From contig JACVVK020000034.1 of NCBI GenBank assembly GCA_018292915.2, forward strand, positions 287,001-351,000: DNA of 64,000 bases. The letters run 5' to 3'. The stretch comes from Batillaria attramentaria (taxonomy: Eukaryota > Mollusca > Gastropoda > Batillariidae). Positions 1 to 12,178 of this stretch are shown piece by piece. The translations under genes and the position numbers were made by a program. A model generated the notes under the pieces. The model was given only the letters and a program-made list of their open reading frames with translations, was not told the origin of the DNA and did no database searches. How positions within the stretch are numbered: the first letter of the stretch is position 1; the number at the start of each line of letters is the position of its first letter.

Positions 1-428
1 TACTTATATAGTGCAAAATTCTCACAAAGTGACTCAGTGCGCATACTCCCAAACTCGTACCAACAAAAGGTTATTCTTATGAGAAAAAAATCTTCCACTT
101 GTGCCTTAGACACACTTATTAAAAAATTACTAGGCATCAGAGAAAGCTACTGACGTCTTGAAATATATGCTCTTAGGTCTGCCTGTATGCTCAAAACAGT
201 CTGCCTTAACTCTTTCAGTGCCAGCTGAGCAGCTGACACTAGGCACAGAGGAGGAACTGCTGGTTCAGAGGTTTTTACACCACAGACCAAACAATGGGGA
301 AAAAAATCTAGCTTCTTCCGCACTCATGTAAACCATAAAAAAATCATGTCATCAAAAGTTCTCTCCCTTTCAGCATCCCCTCTCCTCCAATTTCTCTTCC
401 TCTATGTTTTGTTGGTCTTATATTGCAG

Positions 429-511
429 TGATCTTTTTTGCCGGACGGAAAAGCTACAAACATGTCCCAGTCACTGGCAGTCTATTCAGCAGAGTGTCTG
501 CTTGTATTCTG
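429..511 (+). CDS. SLC15A: SLC15 exon (first in window), TM6 end
   Basis: Acceptor ttgcag and donor gtaaaa bound 83 bases (2 nt + 27 codons). It encodes IFFAGRKSYKHVP..., matching the end of TM6 and the start of the cytoplasmic loop in SLC15 proteins. It joins in phase 0 to the next exon. No earlier exon is visible in bases 1-428. Confidence 0.82.
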
Positions 512-3500
512 GTAAAACTAGACTCAGCTTCCTATTCATAATCTATGTGTATTATGTGTATATTATATGAACAGTGTCTATCTGTGTCTGTCTGTGTGTC
601 TGTCTGTGCACAATAAAACCTAAGAGTTCTTACATTGCGATCAGCATTGGTGGTTGTATTCAGGGGAACCTTGAGCTTGTTCTGCAGGGAAAAAAATTGG
701 GAAAATCAGAGTTTAACGTCCTTTTCCACCACATATCGCCAAACAGTGGGACTGGAAAACACACTTTAGATTTTTCACATCATGCTAAAAATTGGTGGCT
801 GTATGCAGGGGGCCCACAAAAACATGTTGGGAAAAAAAAAGAAGGAAAATCGGAGTTTAACGTCCTTTTCCACCACGTTGCCAAACAGGGAGGCCAGAAA
901 AGACTTAATAGGCAGATCACATCATCAGCCTGGGGCGAAGTTGGGTACGTCAGCTAGTATGTAATAAATGTGACCTGTTCTCGCAAAAGGGACCATAAGT
1001 CGCACTAGGTTGAACGCTGCTACAGGCCAAAAGGAGTGTTGGGGGTCAGTATGGCCGCCTGGTGGGCAGCCAACTTCAACTGTTGATATCTCCGTCAATT
1101 TTAGTACATGTACAGCTTTCATTGTTATATTGAATTAAACTGCATAACCAGTCGATTGCAGTGACGTACATAAATTGATAATTTTCAACTTATGATCTCT
1201 TTTGTGAGAACAGGTCACACAATTTCATGTATAGCAGAACTGGCAAAAAGTGTGTTACTGGTACAGCAAGAGCTAGTATGGATGTGGTGTTCCAAAAGTG
1301 CATGGGAACACAATAAACTGGTACATGTACAACTTTACTGCATCTCAGGCGAAAGGTGTGGGAAATCTAACAGGTAACAGCTTGTTGTGTCAGCAGCTGG
1401 CACTGACTTAATTGCCTTTTATCACGCGTTTGTGCATGGTTAACATCATGATAATGTGTTGATCGTGATACATTACCTGTGTGACCTGTCTTAACGTGCA
1501 GCATGCCATACACATGAGGTTCAAGTACAGACGGTACCAAGAAGAAAAAACCCACTGGCTTGATTATGCCGGCGACAAGTTTGAGGTACGACTTGTGATT
1601 GATTAAACTGGAGGTGCTATTTTTGTTGTTTGTTTGTTTGTTTTCTGTTGTAGGTGGTGGTGTTTTGGTGCGAATTGTTTTTGTTTCTGATTGTTTGTTG
1701 GTTTGTTTTCTGTTTTCTGTTTTTAGTGTGTGTGTGTGTGGGGGGGGGGGGGGAATGAGGGGAGGGGGGTGTTTGGGGGCCTACCGTCCTTTTCCACCAT
1801 ACGGGTGATATCAAAGACAGGACATCGATGAAAAAGGGGGGGGGGGGGGGGGGGATGTTGTTGATACATATTTATAGGATAGGGGATCTTGCAAGTGCAC
1901 CTTAAAATAGAACTACTGTGCGCCTAGCATAGGAAGCAAAATAAAAAATTCATGCTTGTGAATTTGACTTCATTGGAGGCTATGAACGTCAGCCCTATAC
2001 AGCATAGAATAAGACCTCCAGCACCGGCATTAGAGGCAGAATTCAAAGCTTGGTGCATTTATATGCGTTTTTAACGAGGACATTTTGTCACAGCTTTTTT
2101 TCTCTTTGTTATTTACAGATGCCGTTTATAGAAGATGTAAAGCGACTGCTGAAAGTGTTGTGGCTGTTCCTACCTCTGCCTATGTTCTGGGCATTATTCA
2201 ACCAACAGGTATTTCTGACAGATACACTGACACATTTTATGTTGATGTGAGGGCACATACTCAGTGTTTATGATTGCAGAGATGTGCATATTTGTACGCA
2301 CAAAACTCTTAAAATTGATGCACACATTTGAGAACAGTGCATCACAGGGGACGCACGATTTTGGTCTCGCAGTGACAAACAGTATTTGTCCAGCACTTCC
2401 CCGCAAAGTCGATGAACAAAAAGCGATCTGTAACTGGCAGCGGAGACTTGCAGCATCGCATTTCCGCTGTACCATTGTGCGTAACAGACAGAATCTGACT
2501 GGCTTAAGCACTCGGACACTTTTTGTCCAGTCATAATGCGCTTTTTTGTTTGGTAAGCATGCTGGTTCATCGCCTTGCTGATTCGCTGTGAATGACAATC
2601 TGCAATTCACATGCATCTCACCTACTTGAATACTTTTGTTAACAACAACAGATGGTTTTGACTTTCAGACTTTTTATGCCAAAAGACCATGGACCCTGAA
2701 GACTTACAGTACTCGAGGGACCCACAAAAATACTGAGTGAGGGTCCCAAGGTCCCTTGTATTTTCGAACCACAGGGAACACTGATACTGTATAAACCATT
2801 TATGTTTTAAATATTTTTAGAATTCTGCAGTATACCTTTGGACTTCTTATCTTTAATAAACCAGTCAGTGTTGTGCTCTGAAGCAGTCAGTTGTTGACAG
2901 ATAAGTTGGTCATATGCTGTTATTCTGATAGAACAAGAGTGTGATCAAAAGGGGAAAAAAAAATCAAGTGTCCATCCTCATTTTGATTATTTTGCGCATC
3001 CCATTCTTGTCTTTCTCAGCTTTCTGATGTTTGGTAAACTTAACTAACGACACACCAGGTATATGTTGATACCACCACTGATAGTGTTACGGGTCAGTGA
3101 ACGCTCGACCACGTCCTGTGATTTTTGGGCTTTGGTGTTGTGCATTAATTTTTACTGATATTCTTTGGAGACCACTCTAATTCGTTTAAAAAAAAAAAGA
3201 AAAAGGAAACGCTACCTGAAAGATTAGTCACGCCTTTTCCCTTCATTTGTGGAAATGTATGTTTGGTTGTTGAACCCCAGGGATCGATTTTCTTGCGCGC
3301 CCTACGACTATGTCTCATATTTTGATAAAATGTCGCATAGAAATTTCGCAAAATGCGTCATATGTCGCACGAACATGACATCACAAGCGCACTTGACAAC
3401 GCGAAGCAGAGATGCGCTGTCCGTGTCAGTCATAGAGTCTGTTACACTAATCTAATTTTAGTGATGAGGCTTACTTATCCCAATCGCCGCGCGCACTGCC

Positions 3501-4426
3501 AGGAACTCTCGCTCGAAAGAGTTGCAAAAAATATTGGCGCGTTATCAGTTTTCTCAGTTCTGCGATTGAGAGGTCCTTTTCCGTTCATAACCTGAACGTC
3601 ACTGCACTTAGGAACAGGCTCTCGGCACAGACATTGTGACAGAGTGATGCGGGTGAACTTGATTGTCTCATAGAAAATGAAAATGTCTCATAAAAATGAC
3701 TGGCCAAGGAGACAATGTCTCATTGGCATTTTTGAGTAAATCCATCCCTGGAACCCTCAGTGTGTATCAAGTTGTGCACATGTATCCTAGTTCTGGCGTT
3801 TTCTGTGGACAGTTAGTACGGTTATTTCTGGTTTAGACTGCAGTGTGGTGAAGACTTTTTTTTTTCTTTTTTTTTAATCCAGGTTAGCTGAATAAATTGA
3901 TGTGGGCCATAGTATGATGATGTCTAGTGCAGGCTGTAGTTTGGTGATCCCCCTTAGTTTGGCCAAAGACAATTATACATGTAGATGACTGATGTACATG
4001 TACTCTGTATTGATCTGCTTTGGAAATGTTCAGCCCACCAAATTGGAAAAATAAATGCAATTCTAAATTCCGAAATTTAAATCGCTGAGCTGACCCTTCG
4101 CACCACGTGATTGTAATGTGTTTATGTCCAGTGTGTGAGAGAATGCGTGTGATTCACGTGAGCGTGCGTTTTGGGTTCAGCTCGCGGCGCTTTGAGCCGA
4201 TTCATGAAATTGGGTAAAGCGCCTATACAATACTCATTATTATTATTATTATTATTACTCTGTATTTTATATTTAATTGGATGAGCAGTGACTAGTGTGG
4301 ACTTTAGTTTGTGTCTGACCCACAAGTGTTGGATCGCATATAATTACGTGTATACATGTACATCAATATGCATCAGGGCACGGACGCAAGCACGTACCTA
4401 CACATGCACACACACATGCGCACACA

Positions 4427-4459
<33 letters not shown>

Positions 4460-4847
4460 TGGTGTATCAGGTGTCCACAATTCACTGCAGATTAATCAAG
4501 TACAATAGAGATTGTTTGTTTTTTTCAACATGCAACTTGTTTTTGTTTGAAATCAGACATGTGTGATAACATTTTGCCAACTGATTGTATGCACCAGAAA
4601 GTAAAGCTGTAAGGCCACCAATTAAGCATCTCTGCCAGCAAGAACAAATATGGGTCTTTTTCTTGAAAGAAAAAAAAATAAAGAAAGATAAAGCACTGTC
4701 TAAATTTGTTTTAATTTTTAGATGGTATTTTGTAACCCATAATTTGTATTTGTATTATAATAATTCATTGTTTTACAGGGGTCAAGATGGACTCTACAAG
4801 CAGTGCAGTTAGATGGAAGGATGGTGAGTGGTGTTGGCGAGTACGTG

Positions 4848-4907
<60 letters not shown>

Positions 4908-7900
4908 AGAATGGATGCCGATTTTTGTCCACTGGTCTTGCAATCCGTGCGGTGAGTGCAACTTCATCGGGCCCTGTGCTTTTGCAGGGTAAGGGTGGGT
5001 GGGTGTTTGGGGGTTTAACGTCCTTTTCCACCACATAGGGTGATATCAAAGACGGGGCAACGACGAAAAAGCCAGCACAAATATTTGGCCTCAGCTGGGA
5101 TCGAACTCACGACCCGAGCATTAGAAGTCCAACGCTCTACCATTCGACCACCCCGGCTCCCTTTTGCAGGGTAAAAAACATTGCTTTGTTACTGAGTCTT
5201 CATTACCAAACCAGTTGTCTTTGTGCTTCTCATCAGGGTTCTTTTGGCCGACTGAAGCCTGACCAGTTGCAAGCCCTCAACCCGCTGCTAATCATTCTCT
5301 TGATCCCTGTGTTTGAGCGACTTGTCTACCCACTGCTGCACCGATTTCGTATCCCAAACAGGTACGGTCAGCCAGGCCACAGCTGTTTTTGTTCGCACTG
5401 CTTGACACACGCTTTGTGAAACACTGCACTGCATTCATCATCGAGTCCGTGTGTGTCTTCTCCTGTGACAGAAAAAATTGCAGCAGTTACTGTAGATGAC
5501 ATGCTCAGTTTGCGTCCAAAATCGGTGCCGGTTAGGTTGATATCTGCACATATTTGACTGATCCATGAAACATGCAGCGTGCTTGTGCCCCCTCATTCAA
5601 ACGCTGCAAAAAAAAACAACAACAAAAAAACAACACATTAAGAAAACACTAACGTGTGGAACACAGGGAGAGCAGAGTTTCATGTCTAATCGCATTAATC
5701 ATTATGAATTCCACACTGTGAGTGACGTACATTAGGTATTCTGTCTATTCTGTCATGTTTTTGACGAGTCAGTTGGTTTTACTCCTGGGCCCGCATGTAA
5801 AAGTCAGGGTTAGGGAGTTTAGCCCCGAGTTAGAGTCTAACCTCGAACTAAACTAGCTCTAGGGTTAAATTTTCTGTTGTTTTTTGTTTTAAATCAGGAA
5901 GCAGGTCCATTCCACCATGGTGCCTAAGCCGTTATAGAAGGATTTTTGTCTTTCTTTCTTCGCTTCCTTTTTATTTAATTTTGTTTTGGGATTTCTTTTG
6001 TCCTAGTCTGGGTTAGGCCCGTAGCCGTGGGTTAAATTAACCTTGAGTTCTACATTGGGCCCTTAATGTGTCATGCTGTTCACTACCTGCACCTGTGTCA
6101 GTTTCATGGATTGGCTGTGTGCATGTTTGCTTGCAGCACTTACATCTGTGCGTGTTTTAAGATTGCAGTGCTTGTGGAACACAGAATGTTGTCTGCCTTC
6201 ATTAGTTTGTTTCTGCATTACTGCTTTCAGGCCACTGCAGCGCATGGTGGCTGGCATGACTTTCAGCATCCTTGCATTTTGTGTGGCCGGCCTCATACAG
6301 ATCAAAATTGATGTAAGTTTTCGCAGACCATTGATCTGCAGGTGTAAATAGGTACATTTAGATCCTCAAGATCTCAGCACTGGGAATTTGTATTTAAACA
6401 AGTTGTCCTTCTTTGTAATCGTCTCTTAAAAGTTAAACTGTTAAAATGGCCTATCATGTTCCTTTTATTTGTACCAAATTACTGATCATTTTTAGCAGGC
6501 ATGGGAATTGACGGAAAGGAAAAAACTCCGGAAAATGTTCTGTTTCTTAAAATTTCATAGGTCACACAGTAAAACAGATGAGCACTTCTGTAGATGTTTC
6601 TTTGTTTGGAGGTGGGCTGTCAAAGTAGCAAGCTAGCCTTGACTGCATACATTCTTGTTGCAAACAACACAACTTCCGCAATCTGGTGCTGACGCGCTCC
6701 AGCTTTGTCTCTTGACCAACCTTCTCACCCACAGCAGACACCCGCTACCATTAACAAAGCTACACTCACAGTTCAAGTGACTGAAACAGGTGGGAGGTGC
6801 ACTGAATGCAACTTTTTGAGGTACACCCAGTGAAGAGCTCAACTACTGCTTTTCTTTTCCTTTTTTTCCCACGCCAGATTATTTTTACTGCAGACACTAT
6901 TTCGTCTTCGTAGCAAATAGATTTTACTGCTCCAGAAATTTGTGTTTTCGCTGAGTGTTCCCATGCCTGCTGTAGACGTGTGAACTTTTGTTGGAAATTT
7001 AGATTGTGCTGTGTAGGAATTTGCGTGTACAAATATAAACATTGCTTTGTGTGACAAGCACTTTGTCTCACAATAGATGCTGAAAGAGCCAACGTTACCT
7101 GGGAACAAGGCTGGCTACACGTTCATCAACACAGTGCCCTGTGACCTGACCATCCAGAGCACACCTTCTCTCCTCCCTGATTCAGTAGCAGCTCGAGGCG
7201 TAAGTCATGGGTAGTCGCCCAACGGTTTATATAGTGTAATTTTCCAGACAAAGGGTCTGCAGCCGTTCAGTAATTAGTGCACCCAGAGACATGCCTTGTA
7301 CATCGATCTGCAGGGGCGTTACTGAACAGTCGTCACTGCTGTGAAGGTGAAGCATGGGTTCAGTCCAGAGCTGTGATATGTGACACCCCTGGCAAAATAA
7401 TAATAATACTAATGAGTATTGTATAGGCGCTTTACCCAATTTCATGAATCGGCTCAAAGCACTGCAAACTGAACCCAACACGCACGCTCATGTGAATCGC
7501 ATGCATTCTCTTACACGCTGGACATAAACACATTACAATCACGTGGTGTGAAGGGTCATCTCAGCTATTTAAATTTCGGAATTTTAGATTGCATTTATTT
7601 TTCAAATTTGGTGGGCTGAACATTTCCAAAGCAGAGGAGGAGGAAGCTGGAGTACCCAGACAGAACCCCCTACGATCGGCCCGAATGAATGGTGCCACAT
7701 ATGAGAAGGAAAAATCCTTTGCCCCGAGTGGGACTCGAACCCCTGACCTTTCGCATTGGTGACAAGTCTCAACCACTAGACCACCGACCAAAAGTAGTAC
7801 ATCTTTGTTTCGTAAAAACCATTATGGCATCAGAAAACAAACAAACACCCCCCCCCCCCCCAATACAAAAACATCAACAACAACAAAAACAATTTGAGAG

Positions 7901-10900
7901 TCTAGATTGATGTGTTTTATTACCATTTGTGTATGTGTATGGTGTGTACTTGCCTGCGTGCATGCGTGCGTGTGTCAGTGTGCGTGTGTCCCCGTGCGTG
8001 CGTGCTTCACATTTACTGTTAATCAGCTTATTCCATCTCCTTACAGGTGTCAGATTACAGCATAACACAGGCTGGCACTAAACATCTGGAAATCACCTGC
8101 GCAAACACGGGAACTCACCTTGACTCCGTTATCACCCTTGATGAGGGAGTTTCATCACGGCTTGTAATCACCCTCAACAGATTGTCAAATTCCCTGCAGC
8201 TTGAAATGGTAATAAAATAAATCTGAATCCAGTGTGTACGACAGAAAGTAAGCAGTATCCTGCTTGTGGACTGTAGAAAAACAACTGCTGAAGACATTTC
8301 TGAATACAGTGTAGGTAACTGTACGGAGATACATGTACTGCTTAACCCTGGCGAACCTGCACCAGCTCCAGCATATACTGCACATAGTAGACTCGTTTAC
8401 AGTGCCTGTCTGGCCTTCATGTACACACGCAGGCACATACATCAAGTGTGCGCGCTAAAAATCCCACGTTCATCTTTCGAAGAAGAGTAGGCTGTGACCG
8501 GTGTCGTGGTAAACAGAAATACTGTCGCACGCACCAGAGTGAATAGCAGGGTGGAGGTTTGCACATTAAGTAGCGCTTAGCAGCAGCAGGCTTTCACTGC
8601 TTCGTCCTCCAGCCCTGCGGTGCCGTGAGCATTTCAGCAGAGATGGGGATATGTGTGCCGAGGAGAAGTCTACCATACCATACCATACCATACCATACCA
8701 TACCATACCATTGTACAAGATCAGTTGAAGAGTGGTCATATCAAGATGGCGACGACTTAAAGTTAAAGTTCCTTCACCCTTGTCTTGCTGATTTCATTTG
8801 TCTAATGTTGAAACAGCCATAGAGGTAGCTTGGAATATTCCTGGCTCAGCACTGCCAGGGTTAAAACTGATTCGGTGTGAAGACATCTCATCATTTTTTT
8901 TTAATATTCTGGCTTCATATGATAGCGTATTTACATGTGTTCCCATTTTGGAATTTTCAGTTTCCAGATGACAGATCTAAAAATATAGAGGGGTTGGCAA
9001 GTGCAAGGTGAGTACATGTATTGTGAAAGGTGAATCATGTCCAGTAAATGAGGAAAATTGATGAAGTAATTTGGTAGTTACAGCTACTTGTTTTATTTTG
9101 TTTTATATTTCATATTTTATGTTTGCTTGTTTAGGTGTTTTGGTTTTCTTGGTTTTTTGGGGTTTTTTTGTTTTTTTTTGTTTTTGGTTTTTTTGTGGTG
9201 GTGGTGGTGAGGTAGGAAACACTACATTGGGAGTGTGGGGGTAGTGGCCGGTGTGTGACAACCTTTGGACCATAAATCCTATCGATGGTGTTTTTGCCTA
9301 ACTGCATAAATGCTATTAACATTATTCATGTAGCACACAATATGCTGAATAGCAAAGGACTCCAGTGTTCCTTATTACGCACATATGTGCGTCTGTTGCG
9401 CAGAGATTTCGGAATCTGATGCAGAGATTCGTAGGCTGTACTTCACTGATTTTACAGAATGACCCTCTGAATTTGACAGAGATGGTCAAAATGACCTTCA
9501 GTTTTGAAAGCTGTAAGGAACAGTAACTCTTACTTCAGACAAATGAAACAGACTTTCATGGATGCGCGGAGTAACTTAAACTCCCATGCACTGTGTCTGA
9601 TACAGCTTTATGAATTTCCTGGACTTTTGGAGAGCCAGAAGTCAGTCTTCATGTTGTGCCTGAGGGAGCGAGAGAGGCAGAAGCCACAGTTGTAAGCGTC
9701 ACAGCCAACAATGTGTCCAACTTCATGGACTTTGAGCCAGGAAGGTGGGTGTCCGAAAAGTAACTATTTTCATGAGTGAGAAAAGGATTTCATTTGGTCT
9801 GTCTTAGTTTTGTTTCTAGCCTAGAGCCAGCAGCCGCCACATGCCAGGAAATGCATCTCTTTAGGATTTTTAGCACCTTATTTCTTAACATTTGAGGCTG
9901 CAAAGTTACGAAGACAGTTGCAGTGTCCATGTGGAGCATAACATAATTGATTTGTGAACAGAGTTAGAGCACCAAAAGTAGAATTTTTCCCCTCCGACTG
10001 TCACCTGTTTCAAATTACTCTAAATTCATAAAATATTTGTGGGCAATTATTTTCAAGGAGGCATCTAGGTGTGTGTGTGTGCGTGTGCGTGTGTGTGTGT
10101 GTGTGCCTGCGCGTGTGTGCCTGCGCGTGTGTGCATGTGTTGTCATCAGGTATACAATTTCCGTGCCGAGGAACGACACAGGCGGTCACCCCACCTGGCT
10201 TAAGATAGGTAGCCCAATTACACTAGGCGGAGGAGGAGTCTACTCTGTGGCACTTCTGCACTCATCTGCCCAGGGGAATCTCTCAGAGGTAAGAAGAAAA
10301 TTCAGCAGGCTTACGATGGTAACAGTTGTTCCTGAGTGCTGCTGCCAGTATCGATCCACAGTACCAGGAGAACATTAATATGCCTGTGATACTATTAACT
10401 CGTTAACACTGGCAGTTTTCTCCCTCAACATTCCCTGGAAACTAGGCGTTTGGAGGGGTTCGCAAAAAAAATTGCCCAAAATATAACAACTCTTTTCACA
10501 TTCGGGAACACTTATCCGGTCCCACCCGGCACAACACCTGAACATAAAGGTCTGCATACGTAGTCTGAGTGTTCGCAATTTACGGGGCATTGGTCATGTG
10601 GATTGTGTGACCCCGGACCACATGTGTGGTATTCCGTTCTCAAACCTGCAGGGCCAGACCAGATATGCATTCTATAGTGTTGAAAGAGTTCATGTCAGCT
10701 AGTAGTATTGGCAGCAACACTCTGGGGGGGGGGGGGGGGGGATCATTTTTAGAAATTTTCTTCACATGTTCAGTGATCTCATGTACATATATTATCTGCA
10801 GCTTAGTTTTAATGCAATTCACTTTTGGTCGAAGATGGAAAAAACTGCTTTCAAGAGAGCTTCTTGAAGAGATCTACATTATGAAGATATACATGTACAT

Positions 10901-12178
10901 ATATCACTAGTATACTGTGTGCAGACGGAGGTATTGGTGTACAATACGGTGAAGGAGAACACGTTGTCTATGGGGTTGATGGTGCCACAGTACGTCATCA
11001 TTACTGTGGGCGAGATTCTCTTCTCTGTCTCTGGCCTCGGCTTTGCTTACACTCAGGTGAGAACTGGCGTCAAAGCCGACCTTGCTTGTGGAACAGATGG
11101 ATGCGGTGCGCAGGAAATAGCGTTCCAAAGTCTGTCACATGTATGGTGACTAACCCTAACTTTTACCGCTGATACTACACTTTTTTTCTTTCTTTCAGTT
11201 GTTATTAAGCAAGCGTAGGGGGGGGGGGGGGGGGGGGGGGAGCAGTAATTCAGCTCTCCATGATAGAATGGGAATTGGCTTAACCGTGCACATTATTTAT
11301 TATTATTTAAAATTGAAATATTTGATTCATTGAGGTTTTTTTTTTTTTTTCTTTTCTATTTTTCCATGCAGGCCCCAGAGTCCTTGAGATCAGTGTTGCA
11401 GGCAGCGTGGTTGTTGACAACAGCCTTTGGAGACCTGATCGTGGTGTTCATAGCTGAAGTCAGACTAGTGCCTAGCCAAGTATGCGCTGCCATTTTTTTT
11501 TTATAACAAAGGAAATGTTGTATTGGTCAATTTTCTTAAGTGCATGGCTCAAGACTGTCCTTCTGAGCCTTGATGATAATTATTTACTTTGTGAAAGATT
11601 TATGAGGGTGTTGTCACCAGACACCGAACGATACTTTCTATCAAACTGAGCACCAGATGCCTTGATTTATTCATTTTTTCATGTTTCATAATTATTTCCC
11701 ATTGGAATCTAATTCTAAGAATTTGTCCTTTCCAGTGGATGTTTCACCTTCTGGCTTCAATCATTTCAGGGTTGTTGTTTTTTTTTTCTTTTTGACTATC
11801 GCAGTCCCTGGTCTGTCTGTACACCCAGTGTCTGTGCACCCGTGTGCAGACACTTCACTATGTGGCACTTTGCATCACTTCATGTCCCTTTGTTTTACTG
11901 AAGTTTACAAGCAAGGTTGCAAGAATTCTTTTTAACGATAGGCTCAAGGATGTGCACGGGTGACGTTCACTTTTGTTTTACGCATGTTTCAGGTGGCTGA
12001 ATTTTTCTTGTTTGCGGCTCTGATGGCTGCGGACACCATTATCTTCGCCATCATGGGTTGCTTTTATGTGTACACCAATATAGAGAGCACCGACACAGCA
12101 CTGTCGGACGAAACCAGATTGGTGGATTCTGAACATGAAGATGTTCCACTGCAGGAGAGAAACGGCAGTATAAAATAA
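429..12178 (+). CDS. SLC15A: SLC15-type proton-coupled oligopeptide transporter, 3' 14 exons (5'-partial)
   Basis: Plasma-membrane symporter of the POT/PTR2 family that takes up di- and tripeptides with protons. Exons: 429-511, 1502-1585, 2119-2208, 4779-4823, 5237-5361, 6231-6312, 7077-7199, 8047-8208, 8961-9007, 9646-9744, 10150-10288, 10925-11056, 11372-11479, 11993-12178. All junctions are GT/AG and phases agree, giving 500 visible codons before TAA. Family landmarks in order: LPLPMFWALFNQQ and GSRWTLQA (TM7 region), a hydrophobic TM8, TM9, a long extracellular loop (exons 7-11), the TM10 motif GEILFSVSG with the conserved Glu, SVLQAAWLL (TM11), TM12 and a short acidic tail. Human PEPT1 is about 708 residues, so roughly 200 N-terminal residues, including the PTR2 signature, lie left of the window. 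Asn replaces the Asp that follows WALF in human PEPT1. The first visible exon starts mid-codon. PEPT1 and PEPT2 cannot be told apart here; family assignment is firm. Confidence 0.93.
970..1218. mobile_element. MITE family M1, copy 1 (249 bp)
   Basis: Ends are inverted copies of GTGACCYGTTCTCGCAAAAG... Two near-identical relatives lie at 37719-37968 and 54947-55193. This copy is the most diverged and its flanks do not form a clear duplication. It sits in an SLC15 intron. Confidence 0.8.
1502..1585 (+). CDS. SLC15A: SLC15 exon, basic cytoplasmic loop
   Basis: 28 codons between acceptor gtgcag and donor gtacga. It encodes a basic stretch ending HWLDYAGDKFE, the counterpart of the conserved HWLDWAKEKY block of vertebrate PEPT1/2. 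Confidence 0.9.
1770..1836 (-). mobile_element. SINE-A 3' fragment
   Basis: Only the body end survives: ACCGTCCTTTTCCACCATAC followed by GATATCAAAGACAGG. Flanked by G tracts. Similar shorter fragments occur at about 695-735 and 857-882. Confidence 0.65.
2119..2208 (+). CDS. SLC15A: SLC15 exon, TM7
   Basis: 30 codons between tttacag and gtattt. It contains LPLPMFWALFNQQ, the most conserved TM7 block of peptide transporters. The Trp is present; the following Asp of human PEPT1 is Asn. Confidence 0.93.
4016..4258 (+). mobile_element. SINE-B, 5'-truncated
   Basis: Begins in the body at CTTTGGAAATGTTCAGCCCA and runs to AATACTCATTATTATTATT; the tRNA head is missing. Confidence 0.83.
4779..4823 (+). 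CDS. SLC15A: SLC15 exon, GSRWTLQA block
   Basis: A 15-codon exon between tttacag and gtgagt encoding GSRWTLQAVQLDGRM. It directly continues the TM7 block after QQ. A 50-bp GT microsatellite lies just inside the following intron. Confidence 0.92.
4848..4905. repeat. (GT)n microsatellite in SLC15 intron
   Basis: About 28 GT units, 25 bases after an exon donor. A (CA)n tract is at 4419-4458. Confidence 0.96.
4993..5160 (-). mobile_element. SINE-A (tRNA-derived), full length
   Basis: Reverse strand reads a tRNA-like head (GCCGGGGTGG, box A, anticodon-loop CTTCTAA resembling tRNA-Arg(UCU), box B GAGTTCGATCCC) and a body ending TGTGGTGGAAAAGGACGTTAAAC. A perfect 14-bp duplication CTTTTGCAGGGTAA flanks it (4979-4992, 5161-5174). 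It lies 76 bp upstream of an SLC15 exon. Confidence 0.92.
5237..5361 (+). CDS. SLC15A: SLC15 exon, TM8
   Basis: 125 bases between catcag and gtacgg. It encodes LKPDQLQALNPLLIILLIPVF... (DQLQALNPL start of TM8) and ends in a split AG|G Arg codon. Confidence 0.93.
5787..6062. mobile_element. MITE family M2, copy 1 (276 bp)
   Basis: Bounded by inverted ends GGGCCCGCATGTAAAAGTC and (reverse) GGGCCCAATGTAGAACTC. Interior carries inverted AACTC/TTAACC segments. A second copy in the opposite orientation is at 52624-52900. Lies in an SLC15 intron. Confidence 0.82.
6231..6312 (+). CDS. SLC15A: SLC15 exon, TM9
   Basis: 82 bases between tttcag and gtaagt. PLQRMVAGMTFSILAF... is TM9, ending IQIKID at the membrane exit, as in vertebrate homologues. 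Confidence 0.92.
7077..7199 (+). CDS. SLC15A: SLC15 exon, extracellular loop start
   Basis: 41 codons between caatag and gtaagt. It starts MLKEPTLPGNKAGYTFINT, the first segment of the large loop between TM9 and TM10. Confidence 0.85.
7397..7790 (-). mobile_element. SINE-B (tRNA-derived), near full length
   Basis: Reverse strand starts TGGTCGGTGGTCTAGTGGTT, has anticodon-loop TTGTCAC (tRNA-Asp(GUC)-like), box B GGGGTTCGAGTCCC, a body with a CACGTGATTGTAATGTG segment, and ends in an AATACTCATTAGTATTATT-type tail. Lies in an SLC15 intron. Confidence 0.88.
8047..8208 (+). CDS. SLC15A: SLC15 exon, extracellular loop
   Basis: 54 codons between ttacag and gtaata. This is a beta-type polar loop segment with little motif conservation; the assignment rests on position and continuous phase. 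Confidence 0.82.
8386..8713 (+). mobile_element. SINE-D / short interspersed repeat ending in (ACCAT)n
   Basis: Unit from AGACTCGTTTACAGTGCCTG through CGTTCATCTTTCGAAGAAGA to a tail of about seven ATACC/ACCAT pentamers. Two relatives at 15093-15401 and 24833-25045 share the body and the same pentamer tail. No tRNA-like promoter was recognised. Confidence 0.8.
8961..9007 (+). CDS. SLC15A: SLC15 exon, extracellular loop (short)
   Basis: 47 bases between tttcag and gtgagt, encoding FPDDRSKNIEGLASA plus two bases of a split codon. Supported by phase and strong splice sites only. Confidence 0.75.
9646..9744 (+). CDS. SLC15A: SLC15 exon, extracellular loop
   Basis: Frame encodes LHVVPEGAREAEATVV...MDFEPG. 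The donor gtgggt is clear. The acceptor gtcag at 9641-9645 is the only nearby AG that keeps phase, but its pyrimidine tract is poor, so the left edge could be a little different. Confidence 0.7.
10150..10288 (+). CDS. SLC15A: SLC15 exon, extracellular loop end
   Basis: 139 bases between catcag and gtaaga. It encodes YTISVPRNDTGGHPTW followed by a Gly-rich turn; the sequon NDT is a possible N-glycosylation site in the loop. Confidence 0.82.
10925..11056 (+). CDS. SLC15A: SLC15 exon, TM10
   Basis: 44 codons between gtgcag and gtgaga. It includes VPQYVIITVGEILFSVSG, with the Glu conserved in PEPT transporters, and ends FAYTQ. Confidence 0.94.
11372..11479 (+). CDS. SLC15A: SLC15 exon, TM11
   Basis: 36 codons between atgcag and gtatgc: APESLRSVLQAAWLLTTAFG, matching the conserved APSNMKSVLQAGWLLT-type block of TM11. 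Confidence 0.94.
11993..12178 (+). CDS. SLC15A: SLC15 terminal exon, TM12 and C-terminus
   Basis: Acceptor tttcag, then AEFFLFAALMAADTIIFAIM (TM12), a short acidic/polar cytoplasmic tail and TAA at 12176-12178. Confidence 0.93.
   Translation: MAEFFLFAALMAADTIIFAIMGCFYVYTNIESTDTALSDETRLVDSEHEDVPLQERNGSIK

Noticed and set aside
1..428. Search for an earlier SLC15 exon
   Set aside because: No frame with family similarity and splice sites was found; the missing N-terminal exons must lie left of the window.
2194..2616. 140-codon minus-strand frame opposite the SLC15 gene
   Set aside because: Lies in an SLC15 intron, has no family resemblance and overlaps a coding exon edge antisense.
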